Notes: generated by a model not told the origin, from the letters alone. DNA of 64,000 bases from Nocardioides sp. URHA0020 (GCF_000620705.1 NZ_KK211171.1:1-64000), one strand, 5' to 3'. Counted from the first letter of the stretch, positions 42,272-51,113 are shown. Made by a program: numbers and translations.

Positions 42272-42880
42272 TCAGACGGCGTGCAGCGTCACCGGCTTCC
42301 ACGTCGGGCGCGTGGTCTCGAAAGCAGCGATATCGGCCTCGTGGCCGAGGGTGATGCCAATGTCGTCCAAACCTTCCAGCAGACGCCACCGCGTGTAGTC
42401 ATCGATGTCGAAGGAGTCCTCGATCGCGTCGATCCCCGTGCCGGCGCGCACCGTGCGGGACTCGAGGTCGACCGTGACGGTGGCGCCGGGCTCGGCGTCG
42501 AGCAGGTCCCAGATCCGCTGGACGACCTTCTCGTCGACCTGCGCGGCGACCAGTCCGGCCTTGCCGGAGTTGCCCCGGAAGATGTCGCCGAAGCGCGGCG
42601 AGATGACGGCGCGGAAGCCGTAGTTCTGCAACGCCCACACGGCGTGCTCGCGCGACGAGCCGGTGCCGAAGTCGGGCCCCGCCACGAGCACCGAGCCGCC
42701 GGCGTACGCCTGGTTGTTGAGGACGAACGACGGGTCGTTGCGCCAGGCCGCGAAGAGGCCGTCCTCGAAGCCGGTGCGGGTGACCCGCTTGAGGTACTCG
42801 GCGGGGATGATCTGGTCGGTGTCGACGTTGCTGCGTCGCAGCGGCACGCCGACGCCGGTGTGGGACGTGAACTTGTCCAT
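42272..42880 (-). CDS. leuD: 3-isopropylmalate dehydratase small subunit
   Basis: 202 residues. Swivel domain of isopropylmalate isomerase (leucine synthesis) with VDTDQIIPAEYLKRV, GPDFGTGSSREHAVWAL and RFGDIFRGNSGKAGL. ATG 42880, 2 nt after the leuC stop; it works as a heterodimer with LeuC. Confidence 0.97.
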   Translation of the reverse strand: MDKFTSHTGVGVPLRRSNVDTDQIIPAEYLKRVTRTGFEDGLFAAWRNDPSFVLNNQAYAGGSVLVAGPDFGTGSSREHAVWALQNYGFRAVISPRFGDIFRGNSGKAGLVAAQVDEKVVQRIWDLLDAEPGATVTVDLESRTVRAGTGIDAIEDSFDIDDYTRWRLLEGLDDIGITLGHEADIAAFETTRPTWKPVTLHAV

Positions 42881-42882
42881 GG

Positions 42883-44304
42883 TCAGTTGCTCCCAACGGT
42901 GGCAGGCGTGAGGTCGGCGGGCGAGGAGAGCGTGCCGCGGATGGCGGTGGCTGCCGCGACCGGCACGGACACCAGGTGGGTGCGACCGCCCTTGCCCTGG
43001 CGGCCCTCGAAGTTGCGGTTGGAGGTGGATGCGCTGCGCTCGCCGGGCGCGATCGTGTCGGGGTTCATGCCCAGGCACATCGAGCAGCCGGCGCCACGCC
43101 ACTCGGCGCCCGCCTGCTTGAAGATCACGTCGAGGCCCTCGCCCTCGGCCTGCAGGCGCACCCGGGCGGAGCCGGGGACCACGAGCATCCGGGTGTCCGC
43201 GGCGACGTGGTGGCCCTCGATGATGCTGGCGGCGAGGCGCAGGTCCTCGATGCGGCCGTTGGTGCACGAGCCGACGAACACCGTGTCCACCTTGACCTCG
43301 CGCATCGGGGTGCCGGCCTCGAGACCCATGTAGCGCAGGGCATTCTCGGCGGCGATCCTGTCCTGGACGTCGTCGAAGTCCTCGGGACCCGGGACGTTGG
43401 CGCCGAGCGGCACGCCCTGCCCGGGGTTGGTGCCCCAGGTGACGAACGGGGTCATCGTGGTCGCGTCCATCACGATCTCGCGGTCGAAGACCGCGTCGTC
43501 GTCGGTGCGCAGCGTCTGCCAGTGCGCGACCGCAACGTCCCAGTCGGCGCCCTTCGGAGCCTCCGGGCGGCCCTCGATGTAGTCGAAGGTCGTCTGGTCG
43601 GGCGCGATCATGCCGGCCTTCGCGCCCCACTCGATGGACATGTTGCAGACCGTCATCCGGCCCTCCATCGACAGCTCCTCGATGGCCTGGCCGCGGTACT
43701 CGACGATGTAGCCCTGGCCGCCACCGGTGCCGGCGTGGGCGATCAGCGCGAGGACCATGTCCTTGCCGGTCACGCCCTCGGGCAGGCTGCCGTCGATCGT
43801 CACCGACATCGTCTTCGGCTTGGCCTGCGGCAGCGTCTGCGTCGCGAGCACATGCTCGACCTCGGACGTGCCGATGCCGAAGGCGATGGCGCCGAACGCG
43901 CCGTGGGTGCTGGTGTGGCTGTCGCCGCAGACGATCGTCATGCCCGGCTGGGTGAGCCCGAGCTGCGGGCCGACCACGTGCACGATGCCCTGCTCGATGT
44001 CGCCCAGCGGGTGCAGGCGTACGCCGAACTCCTCGGCGTTGCGCCGCAACGTGTCGACCTGGGTCCGGGAGACCGGGTCGGCGATGGGCTTGTCCCAGTC
44101 GATCGTCGGGACGTTGTGGTCCTCGGTGGCGAGGGTCAGGTCGGGGCGGCGTACCCGCCGGCCGGCGAGGCGGAGACCGTCGAAGGCCTGCGGGGAGGTG
44201 ACCTCGTGGATGAGGTGCAGGTCGACGTAGAGCAGGTCGGGCTCCCCGTCGACAGACCGGACGACGTGCTCGTCCCAGACCTTCTCGGCCAGGGTCTTGC
44301 CCAT
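42883..44304 (-). CDS. leuC: 3-isopropylmalate dehydratase large subunit
   Basis: 473 residues. Aconitase-family subunit; the 4Fe-4S cluster Cys are in GSCTNGRIEDLR and GCSMCLGMNPD. Also GDSHTSTHGAFGAIAFGIGTSE. ATG 44304 has GAGGAG upstream. It is divergent from the ndgR-type regulator, which in actinobacteria controls leuCD. Confidence 0.97.
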   Translation of the reverse strand: MGKTLAEKVWDEHVVRSVDGEPDLLYVDLHLIHEVTSPQAFDGLRLAGRRVRRPDLTLATEDHNVPTIDWDKPIADPVSRTQVDTLRRNAEEFGVRLHPLGDIEQGIVHVVGPQLGLTQPGMTIVCGDSHTSTHGAFGAIAFGIGTSEVEHVLATQTLPQAKPKTMSVTIDGSLPEGVTGKDMVLALIAHAGTGGGQGYIVEYRGQAIEELSMEGRMTVCNMSIEWGAKAGMIAPDQTTFDYIEGRPEAPKGADWDVAVAHWQTLRTDDDAVFDREIVMDATTMTPFVTWGTNPGQGVPLGANVPGPEDFDDVQDRIAAENALRYMGLEAGTPMREVKVDTVFVGSCTNGRIEDLRLAASIIEGHHVAADTRMLVVPGSARVRLQAEGEGLDVIFKQAGAEWRGAGCSMCLGMNPDTIAPGERSASTSNRNFEGRQGKGGRTHLVSVPVAAATAIRGTLSSPADLTPATVGSN

Positions 44305-44392
44305 GACTGACTCCTCGGTGTTCGAACGTGTGGTGGCTACGTCACAGAGCGTAGCGCTTGCATCCCATGATCTGAGACGCCAGTATTGCCAT

Positions 44393-45115
44393 ATGGACAA
44401 CACCAGCGGAGTCGGCGTGCTCGACAAGGCCGCTCTCGTGCTCACCGCCCTCGAGTCCGGACCGGCCACCCTCGCGGGTCTGGTCGCCGGCACCGGCCTC
44501 GCCCGGCCGACGGCGCACCGCCTCGCCGTCGCCCTCGAGCACCACCGTCTGGTCGCCCGCGACATGCAGGGCCGCTTCGTGCTCGGTCCCCGCCTCGCCG
44601 AGCTCTCCGCGGCCGCGGGCGAGGACCGGCTGCTCGCGACCGCCGGACCGGTGCTCGCGCGGCTGCGCGACATCACCGGCGAGTCCGCCCAGCTGTGGCG
44701 CCGCCAGGGCGAGCACCGTGTCTGCGTGGCCGCCGCGGAGCGCCCCAGCGGCCTGCGCGACACCATCCCGGTCGGCTCGCAGCTGACCATGCGCGCCGGG
44801 TCCGCCGCCCAGGTGCTGCTGGCCTGGGAAGACCCGGAGCGGATGCACCGAGGACTGCAGAACTCGGCGTTCTCCGCCGCCGCACTCTCCGGCATCCGCC
44901 GTCGCGGCTGGGCCCAGTCCGTCGGCGAGCGCGAGCAGGGCGTCGCCTCGGTCTCCGCGCCGGTGCGCTCCCCCGGCGGCAAGATCATCGCCGCCGTGTC
45001 GGTCTCCGGGCCCCTCGAGCGGCTCTCGCGCCAGCCGGGCCGGATGCACGCCCCGGCCGTCCTGGCCGCTGCCGAACGACTGTCCGAGTCGCTGCGTCGG
45101 GCTGCGGCTGAGTGA
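44393..45115 (+). CDS. ndgR: IclR-family regulator NdgR/LtbR type
   Basis: 240 residues. Winged-helix HTH SGPATLAGLVAGTGLARPTAHRLAVALE and an IclR effector domain (ITGESAQLWRRQGEHRVCVAA, SAPVRSPGGKIIAAVSVSGP). It belongs to the short actinobacterial IclR group that regulates leuCD and amino-acid-dependent processes. ATG 44393 follows CAGTAT by 6 nt (leaderless). It probably binds the 88-bp leuC/ndgR intergenic region. Confidence 0.9.
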   Translation: MDNTSGVGVLDKAALVLTALESGPATLAGLVAGTGLARPTAHRLAVALEHHRLVARDMQGRFVLGPRLAELSAAAGEDRLLATAGPVLARLRDITGESAQLWRRQGEHRVCVAAAERPSGLRDTIPVGSQLTMRAGSAAQVLLAWEDPERMHRGLQNSAFSAAALSGIRRRGWAQSVGEREQGVASVSAPVRSPGGKIIAAVSVSGPLERLSRQPGRMHAPAVLAAAERLSESLRRAAAE

Positions 45116-45122
45116 CCGCGCG

Positions 45123-45185
45123 CGTCGAGACACCCAGAATGGCTGTGAATCGGTAGCTCAGACAGCCAGTTCTGGTGTCTCGACG
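45123..45185. repeat. Palindromic repeat, family 1 copy B
   Basis: 24-nt arms (45123-45146 and 45162-45185), near-perfect apart from a bulge on each side, with a 15-nt loop. Outer CGTCGAGACACC and inner TGGCTGT are shared with the copy at 10861. It lies between convergent ndgR and ogt. Confidence 0.75.
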
Positions 45186-45193
45186 CTCCGGCG

Positions 45194-45673
45194 TCAGAAG
45201 AGCGCGTCCTGCTCCAGCGCGAGCAGCAGCTGCTTGCGCGGCAGGCCGCCGGCGTACCCGGTCAGCGTGCCGTTGGCGCCGATGACGCGGTGGCACGGGA
45301 TGACGATCGGGATCGGGTTGCGGCCGTTGGCCAGGCCGACGGCGCGCGAGGCGGCGTTGGTCATGCCCAGCCGGTGCGCGATCTCGCCGTACGACGCGGT
45401 CTCACCCCAGCCGACGCCGACCAGCTGGTCCCAGACCCGCCGTTGGAAGTCCGTGCCGACGGGGGCGAGCGGGAGGTCGAAGTCCTTGAGGTCGCGAGCG
45501 AAGTACGCCGTCAGCTGACGGACCGTCTCGACCAGCACCGGGTCGGTGTCGGAGCGCGCCCCGCGGACCCGGCCGTCGGAGTCGACGAACGGCGAGAACT
45601 CGATCGCGGTGATCGCGCCGTTGTGCTCGACGACGCGCAACGGTCCGATCGGTGAATCCATCACGGTCCACAT
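45194..45673 (-). CDS. ogt: Methylated-DNA--protein-cysteine methyltransferase
   Basis: 159 residues. The suicide acceptor Cys is in PIVIPCHRVIG (PCHR). DNA-binding helix segment TASYGEIAHRLGMTNAASRAVG. Removes methyl from O6-methylguanine. ATG 45673 is 1 nt after the stop of the Ada-AlkA gene, forming an alkylation-repair operon. Confidence 0.96.
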   Translation of the reverse strand: MWTVMDSPIGPLRVVEHNGAITAIEFSPFVDSDGRVRGARSDTDPVLVETVRQLTAYFARDLKDFDLPLAPVGTDFQRRVWDQLVGVGWGETASYGEIAHRLGMTNAASRAVGLANGRNPIPIVIPCHRVIGANGTLTGYAGGLPRKQLLLALEQDALF

Positions 45674-45674
45674 G

Positions 45675-47156
45675 TCAGGGCTCCTTCGTGGGGTGAGTTT
45701 GCCAGAGGTAGAGCTGGGCGTAGGAGCGCCACGGCCTCCACGCGTCGGCGAGCCGGGCGGCGGCGGCCGGGTCGCGGCCGAGACGCACGAGCGCGTCGCG
45801 GATGCCGAGGTCGCTCGGCAGGAAGACGTCGGGATGCCCGAGCGCGCGCAGCGCGATGTAGTCGGCCGTCCAGGGACCGATGCCGGGCAGCTCCAGCAGG
45901 GCGCGGCGCACGTCGTCGCGGTCGGGTCCGCGGTCGAGCGCGATCGCGCCGGAGGCCAGCGCGGCGCACAGGGCGATCAGCGCGCGCCCGCGCGAACGGG
46001 GCATCGGCAGGTCCTCCGGGTCGAGCGCGGCCAGGGTCGCGGCATCGGGGAAGAGATGGGTGAGACCGTCGACGGGCTGGGCGAGCGGTCGCCCGTAGCG
46101 GGCCGCGAGGCGGCCGGCGACCGTGCGCGCCCCGGCGACGCTGACCTGCTGGCCGAGCACCGCCCGGACGGCGACCTCGTGCCCGTCGACGTGACCGGGC
46201 ACGCGCAGCCCCGGCCACTGCCGCACGAGCGGACCGATCACCGGGTCGCCGGCGAACGCGTCCCCCACGGCCACCGGGTCGCAGTCGGCGTCGAGCAGCC
46301 GGCGCACGCGCTCGGTCGCGGCGCTGATGTCGCGCAGGTCCTCGAGCCTGAACGCGGCCGTGACGAAGGCGGTCTGCTGCGGCCGCGGCTCGTCGGGGAT
46401 GTCCAGCCGCACGGTGCCGGAGCCGTGCGGCAGCGCGAGGGTGCGCGCGTACCAACCCTCCCCCGCCGCCTCGACGCCCGGCACCGCGCGCAGCGCGAGG
46501 AAGTCCAGCAGCTGCCGCCCGGCGTACGGCGTGCGCACGGCGAGCCGCATCACGACGGTGCCCGTGGCCGGCCGGCCGCCGCGACGTCCGCGCAGGTCGG
46601 TCGGCGAGGACGCGTAGACCTCGCGGACGGTCTCGTTGAACTGCCGCACGCTGGAGAAGCCGGCCGCGAACGCGATGTCGGCGTAGGTGAGGTCGGTGGT
46701 CTCGATCAGGATGCGCGCGGTCTGCGCCCGTCGTGCGCGGGCCAGCGCCAGCGGGCCTGCTCCCAGCTCGGAGGTGAGGATCCGGCCGAGGTGGCGTGAG
46801 GTGTAGCCGACCCGGCCGGCGAGCCCCTCGACGCCCTCGCGGTCGACGACGCCGTCCGCGATCAACCGCATCGCGCGCCCGGCCGCGGTGGCGGCGACGT
46901 CCCAGTCGGGGCTGCCCGGCGTCGCGTCGGGCAGGCAGCGCTTGCACGCGCGGTATCCCGCGGCCTGGGCGGAGGCGGCGCTCGGGTGGAAGGTGACGTT
47001 GTGGAAGCCGGGGGTGCGCGCGGGACAGGACGGCCGGCAGTAGATGCCGGTGGTGCGCACCGCGGTGTAGAAGACGCCGTCGAAGCGGCGGTCCCGAGAC
47101 TTCACCGCGCGGTAGCAGGACTCGGCGTCCAGGCGGGTCTGGAGGGTCGGGCTCAT
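45675..47156 (-). CDS. alkA: Ada-type regulator fused to AlkA glycosylase
   Basis: 493 residues in three parts. The N-terminal Ada zinc/phosphotriester-acceptor domain has YCRPSCPARTP and RACKRC (the first Cys accepts methyl from phosphotriesters). An AraC HTH follows (TYADIAFAAGFSSVRQFN). The C-terminal AlkA has the HhH motif LPGIGPWTADYIALRAL and catalytic Asp in FLPSDLGIRD. One protein thus senses methylation, activates transcription and excises 3-methyladenine. ATG 47156; the frame extends to 47246 without better support. Operon with ogt. Confidence 0.95.
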   Translation of the reverse strand: MSPTLQTRLDAESCYRAVKSRDRRFDGVFYTAVRTTGIYCRPSCPARTPGFHNVTFHPSAASAQAAGYRACKRCLPDATPGSPDWDVAATAAGRAMRLIADGVVDREGVEGLAGRVGYTSRHLGRILTSELGAGPLALARARRAQTARILIETTDLTYADIAFAAGFSSVRQFNETVREVYASSPTDLRGRRGGRPATGTVVMRLAVRTPYAGRQLLDFLALRAVPGVEAAGEGWYARTLALPHGSGTVRLDIPDEPRPQQTAFVTAAFRLEDLRDISAATERVRRLLDADCDPVAVGDAFAGDPVIGPLVRQWPGLRVPGHVDGHEVAVRAVLGQQVSVAGARTVAGRLAARYGRPLAQPVDGLTHLFPDAATLAALDPEDLPMPRSRGRALIALCAALASGAIALDRGPDRDDVRRALLELPGIGPWTADYIALRALGHPDVFLPSDLGIRDALVRLGRDPAAAARLADAWRPWRSYAQLYLWQTHPTKEP

Positions 47157-47332
47157 GCCCCCATCCTCTCCCACGACATCGACCTGCTCTGGCGGGAATC
47201 GGACATTGCTGGCAGCACCACGCGCGGGGTGGTGATGGGGCTCCACTTGCTCGTCACCGCAGCTGTCGTAGGTCGCGCCCAGTAATCTGACCCAGCCGGA
47301 TCCTGTGATCCGCGGGGAGAGGAGCCCGGATC

Positions 47333-48400
47333 GTGGTCAAGGCGACCCGTAGTCATCGACGCACCGCGTGGCGGGTCATCATCGTGGCCGAGCTCGTCAT
47401 CGCGCTGATCACCGGTGCCACCGTGGTGTTCGCCTACAACCACGTCAACGGCCGGATCAGGCCGGGAGCCCCGATCCCGCACCAGATCGATCCGCCGCCG
47501 GCCACGTCGGCGCTCAACATTCTCGTGATGGGCTCGGACGCCCGCGACTGCGACGGTTGCGGGATCGACAGCGAGTCCGGCGAGGGTGGCTCCGACACCA
47601 CGATGCTGATCCACGTCGCGGACGGCCGGAGGTCGGCGTACGGCATCTCGATCCCGCGCGACACGCTGGTCGACCGGCCCGACTGCACGGTGGACGGCAA
47701 GACGGTGCCCGGCGCGAAGGACGCGCAGTGGAACGACGCGTACGCGCTCGGGGGTCCGACGTGCACGGTGGAGCAGCTCGAGGCTCTCACCGGCATCTAC
47801 GTCAACGACTACATCACCGTGGACTTCGGCGGCTTCAAGGAGATGGTCGACGCGGTCGGCGGTGTCGAGGTCTGCATCCCGAAGGACGTCGACGACGAGG
47901 TCGCCAACATCCACTTCGACGCCGGCACCCAGAAGCTCAGCGGCAAGCAGGCGCTCAAGTACGTGCGCGAGCGGCACTCCACCGCCAACTCCGACCTCGG
48001 CCGGATGAAGCGGCAGCAGGCCTTCATCTCGTCCATGCTCGCCACGGTGATGTCCGCGGGCACGCTGACGCGTCCCGACAAGCTGGTCAGCTTCGCGAGC
48101 GCGCTGGCAGGCTCCATCTCGACCAACCCCGAGATCGCGAGCGCCGGCAAGCTGGTCGACCTGGCCGGGTCGCTGAAGGGCGCCAACCTGGCGCACATCC
48201 GGTTCGTGACCGCGCCGACCACCGACTTCCCTCGCGACGACCCGAACTGGGGCCGGCTGCAGCTCACCCCCGAGGCGGAGTCGCTGTGGCGCAAGGTCAA
48301 GAAGGACAAGCCGCTCGGCACGCTCGCCAAGGGCGCGATCAGCGGCAAGCACCCGAGCGGCACCAAGACCGAGGCCGCCGCGAACGGGCTCTGCAGCTAG
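47333..48400 (+). CDS. LytR-CpsA-Psr family cell-wall glycopolymer ligase
   Basis: 355 residues. An N-terminal membrane helix (about 14-34), then the extracytoplasmic LCP domain: ALNILVMGSDARD, ISIPRDTLVD, NDAYALGGP, FGGFKEMVDAVGGVEVCIP, YVRERHST. These proteins transfer undecaprenyl-linked glycopolymers to peptidoglycan. GTG 47333 has GGAG 9 nt upstream. A TAATCT -10 box at 47282-47287 gives a leader of about 40 nt. A C-terminal Cys lies in NGLCS. Confidence 0.92.
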   Translation: MVKATRSHRRTAWRVIIVAELVIALITGATVVFAYNHVNGRIRPGAPIPHQIDPPPATSALNILVMGSDARDCDGCGIDSESGEGGSDTTMLIHVADGRRSAYGISIPRDTLVDRPDCTVDGKTVPGAKDAQWNDAYALGGPTCTVEQLEALTGIYVNDYITVDFGGFKEMVDAVGGVEVCIPKDVDDEVANIHFDAGTQKLSGKQALKYVRERHSTANSDLGRMKRQQAFISSMLATVMSAGTLTRPDKLVSFASALAGSISTNPEIASAGKLVDLAGSLKGANLAHIRFVTAPTTDFPRDDPNWGRLQLTPEAESLWRKVKKDKPLGTLAKGAISGKHPSGTKTEAAANGLCS

Positions 48401-48493
48401 GCCGGGTGCCGGCCAGCGGCCCGATGGGGCTCTCTCGTTCGGGCTGCACGGGGCCGCCGGTGGCGGTCGCTCGGGGTCGCCGGTGACAGTCGC

Positions 48494-48720
48494 CCCGGGC
48501 AGCGGTGCGAGATCCACGTTCTGCCGGCCAGAAACGGTGGATCCGCCACCGCCCACCGGGGTCACCCGCACGGCCGCCCGGGCAGCGGTGCGAGATCCAC
48601 GCTCTGCCGGCGAGAAACGGTGGATCCGCCACCGCCCACCGGGGTCGCTGGCAGGTGGCGGTGGGAGATCCACGGGTGTGCGGGCGACAAAGCGTGGAAA
48701 GGTCACCGCCCACCCGGGTC
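48494..48720. repeat. Three tandem palindromic units, family 3
   Basis: Unit 1 (48494-48563) and unit 2 (48577-48646) are nearly identical with an 83-bp period. Unit 3 (48651-48720) is diverged. Each contains GAGATCCACG facing a partly complementary GTGGA segment, and GCGGTG facing CACCGC, so each folds into a long hairpin. Located after the LCP gene. Confidence 0.85.
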
Positions 48721-48894
48721 ATCGGCGCGCTCATGACCCCGAGCTCGTCGGCTCCCCCGAGTCGGCGGAGCTGAGACTCCAGATCGACGGGAGAACGACG
48801 AAGGTGTCGTCGGACGACGCTTGAAATCACTGAAAGGCCAGGTCAGAGGCACATTCGGCGAGCGGGCGTCGTTGGCCGATGTGGACGGTTTCTG

Positions 48895-48923
48895 GTGCTC
48901 GCGTTGCCCCAGTGTTGCCCCAG
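48895..48923. repeat. Left copy of a GTTGCCC-type direct repeat
   Basis: Contains GTTGCCCC at 48903 and again at 48914 (11-bp period). It matches the segment at 62788-62816 at about 24 of 28 positions. Possible attachment or arm-site remnant bounding the 49-62.7 kb module. Confidence 0.45.
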
Positions 48924-49061
48924 GGCATCACTGTGCAGGTCGGCCGACCGCAGCGACTTCGCAGTCTCGCCCCGGTCGCGAACGGCTCGTAGTCCGAGTG
49001 CTGCCCGGGCGCGGACGTACCCGATCTCTGCTTCAGGGCCGGATCACGTGCGCGAGGACGG

Positions 49062-49093
49062 TCAGGTTGTTGGCAGATGGGAGCACCTAGCGT
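49062..49093 (+). promoter_or_regulatory. CAGGT-box promoter 1 (ABC exporter)
   Basis: TCAGGT at 49062, CAGAT at 49074 (11-bp phase), 9 nt, TAGCGT at 49088-49093, then 7 nt to a GTG at 49101. Same geometry as six other promoters in the module. Confidence 0.72.
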
Positions 49094-49100
49094 CAGGGGT

Positions 49101-49166
49101 GTGAGCTTCCGGATACCGGGTGCTCGCGTCCCCGAGAGCCGCGCAGACGTACTCAACATCCACTGA
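49101..49166 (+). CDS. 21-codon leader ORF before the ABC exporter
   Basis: GTG at 49101 is exactly 7 nt after the -10 of a CAGGT-box promoter, so it should be the first codon of a leaderless message. It encodes VSFRIPGARVPESRADVLNIH, split as VSFRIPGARV and PESRADVLNIH, then TGA. No family match. Either a regulatory leader peptide or the remnant of a lost gene; the ABC ATPase starts 53 nt after its stop. Confidence 0.4.
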   Translation: MSFRIPGARVPESRADVLNIH

Positions 49167-49219
49167 TCTGGCCGCCAGAGGCCGAGGCATGAACTTCGCG
49201 CATACGAAGGCGAGTCGAG

Positions 49220-50128
49220 ATGATCGAAGCAATCGCGTTGACCAAAAGGTACGACGAGAAGGTGGCTGTCGACAGGCTCACGTTCACGGTCCGACCCGGG
49301 ATCGTCACCGGCTTCCTAGGCCCTAACGGCGCCGGGAAGTCGACGACCATGCGGATGATGCTAGGCCTGGACCTGCCGTCGTCGGGGTCGGTGCTGATCA
49401 ACGGGAAGCGGTACGCCGAGCATGCGGCACCGATGAACGAGGTCGGCGCGCTGCTCGAGGCGCGCGCGGTCCATCCCGGTCGGAGCGCCCGCAATCACCT
49501 CTTGTCGCTGGCGCTCACCTCCGGCATCAGTCGTGCCCGCGTCGACCAGGTGCTGGACATGGTGGGCCTGACCGGGGTCGCCCACAAGCGCGTCGGCGGG
49601 TTCTCGCTCGGCATGGGTCAGCGGCTCGGAGTTGCCGCTGCGCTCCTCGGGGACCCGCACACCCTGATCCTCGACGAGCCGGTCAACGGGCTGGACCTGG
49701 ATGGCATCCGTTGGATCCGGGCGTTGCTCACCAGGCTGGCTGAGGAAGGACGCACGGTGTTCCTGTCCTCGCACCTCATGAGTGAAATGGCTGTGACCGC
49801 TGATCACGTCGTTGTGATCGGCAAGGGCCGCTTGCTCCGCGACCAGCCCATGGCCGACTTCATCCGCGAAGCGTCCGTCGAGTCTGTACGAGTCGTCTCA
49901 CCGGAAGCCGGCCGCCTGGCCGGGATGCTGAGGACCTCGGGGGCGACGGTGACGGTCGGCCCCGATGGGTCTTTGACGGTCGAGGCGGCCACCAGCAGGG
50001 AGATCGGCATCGCCGCCGCCACAGCCGGCATCACGTTGTGGGAGTTGGCCCCTCAGGTGGGCTCCCTCGAGAACGCCTACCTCGCTCTCACCCGCGACTC
50101 ACTCGACTACGAGGACACCGCCTCATGA
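49220..50128 (+). CDS. ABC-2 exporter ATP-binding protein
   Basis: 302 residues. Walker A GPNGAGKST, signature SLGMGQRLG, Walker B LILDEPVNGLD, and switch His in VFLSSHLMSE. A C-terminal domain of about 80 residues is typical of lantibiotic/bacitracin-type (BcrA-like) exporters. Its stop overlaps the permease ATG (ATGA). Transcription probably starts at the CAGGT-box promoter about 120 bp upstream. Confidence 0.92.
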   Translation: MIEAIALTKRYDEKVAVDRLTFTVRPGIVTGFLGPNGAGKSTTMRMMLGLDLPSSGSVLINGKRYAEHAAPMNEVGALLEARAVHPGRSARNHLLSLALTSGISRARVDQVLDMVGLTGVAHKRVGGFSLGMGQRLGVAAALLGDPHTLILDEPVNGLDLDGIRWIRALLTRLAEEGRTVFLSSHLMSEMAVTADHVVVIGKGRLLRDQPMADFIREASVESVRVVSPEAGRLAGMLRTSGATVTVGPDGSLTVEAATSREIGIAAATAGITLWELAPQVGSLENAYLALTRDSLDYEDTAS

Positions 50129-50943
50129 GTCTCGAGACCGCGAGCGGCAGCATCGTCCGAGCTGCCGGGCGGGTCGACGGACCGGTAACGCAACGCGGCG
50201 TGATCGCATCCGAATGGTTGAAGCTCCGCAGCCTGCGCTCGACGCTGCTCGTCCTAGCCGCGGCCGTCGTCGGCATGATCGTCCTGGGAGCCGTCATCGC
50301 CTACAACACCCGCAACCCAGCTGGCCTCGATCCGGAGGACGTCGTCGCATCAGGCCCTCTCCAGGGCTACTACCTGGGCCAGTTGCTGATGGCGGCGCTC
50401 GGCGTCCTGGTGGTCAGCGGCGAGTACAGCTCCGGCATGATCCGCGCGACCATGGCCGCCGTCCCGAGGCGGCTGCCGGTCCTGCTCGCCAAGGCGATTG
50501 TCTTCACCACCGTCGTCGGGATCTCGATGATCGCTGCAGCCGTCGTCGCGTTCCTCGTCGCGCAGGCAGTCCTCTCTGGCCACCGACCGACCTACAGCCT
50601 CAGCGACGGGAGCACGCTGCGAGTCGTGATCGGCACCGGGGTCTATCTCACGCTGGTGGGGCTCATCGGAAGCTCCCTGGCCTGGATCGTCCGCAGCACT
50701 CCCGGGGCGCTGGTGGCCACGTACGCAGTCATTCTCGTCGTCCCGATCCTGCTCGAGCTCGTGTTCCCGAGCTGGGGCAACTACATCGCGGCCTACCTGC
50801 CGACCGGTGCGGGACAGAGCTTCTCCACCTCCCTCCCGGCGCCCCACGGCCTCTCTCCATGGATCGGACTGGCGGTCATGCTCGGCTGGGTCCTCGCGGG
50901 CATGTCCGCCGCGGCGGTCGTCCTCAAGCGCAGGGACGTGTGA
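50125..50943 (+). CDS. ABC-2 exporter permease
   Basis: 272 residues with six predicted membrane helices; ABC-2 pattern VIASEWLKLRSLRSTLL, GVLVVSGEYSSGMIRATMAAVPRR. Pairs with the upstream ATPase. Family members export peptides, drugs or lipids, or sense antibiotics. No lanthipeptide genes are nearby, so a self-protection or envelope role is more likely than production. A weak GC hairpin follows in the 170-nt gap to uppP. Confidence 0.88.
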   Translation: MSLETASGSIVRAAGRVDGPVTQRGVIASEWLKLRSLRSTLLVLAAAVVGMIVLGAVIAYNTRNPAGLDPEDVVASGPLQGYYLGQLLMAALGVLVVSGEYSSGMIRATMAAVPRRLPVLLAKAIVFTTVVGISMIAAAVVAFLVAQAVLSGHRPTYSLSDGSTLRVVIGTGVYLTLVGLIGSSLAWIVRSTPGALVATYAVILVVPILLELVFPSWGNYIAAYLPTGAGQSFSTSLPAPHGLSPWIGLAVMLGWVLAGMSAAAVVLKRRDV

Positions 50944-51113
50944 GCGGTCGGTTGTGACCCCCCATTGGGGCTCCCCCTCCGCACCTCCGGCGCAAGGAAG
51001 TCAGCTGCCGCCCCCGCCCTCCTGAGCAGATCCACGCGTTGCAGGTTCACGCGGACTGTCAGGCTGGGCGTCCGACGTCGTGGGTGTTGCCTTCTCGAGC
51101 CCGAGTGATCCGT

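Larger units (their letters stand above)
48401..49061. other. Gene-free stretch rich in repeats
   Basis: Holds three palindromic units (48494-48720) and the left copy of a GTTGCCC-type direct repeat (48895-48923). Short open frames on both strands here lack ribosome-binding sites, promoters or family features. It forms the left border of the envelope-gene module. Confidence 0.6.

Noticed and set aside
48821..49159. Short open frames on both strands before the ABC exporter
   Set aside because: No ribosome-binding site, promoter or recognisable family. They overlap the direct-repeat region. Only the 21-codon ORF at 49101 has promoter support.
51045..51080. Eighth CAGGT box between the ABC permease and uppP genes
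   Set aside because: CAGGT and CAGGC are 18 bp apart rather than 11, with no downstream start codon at the right distance.
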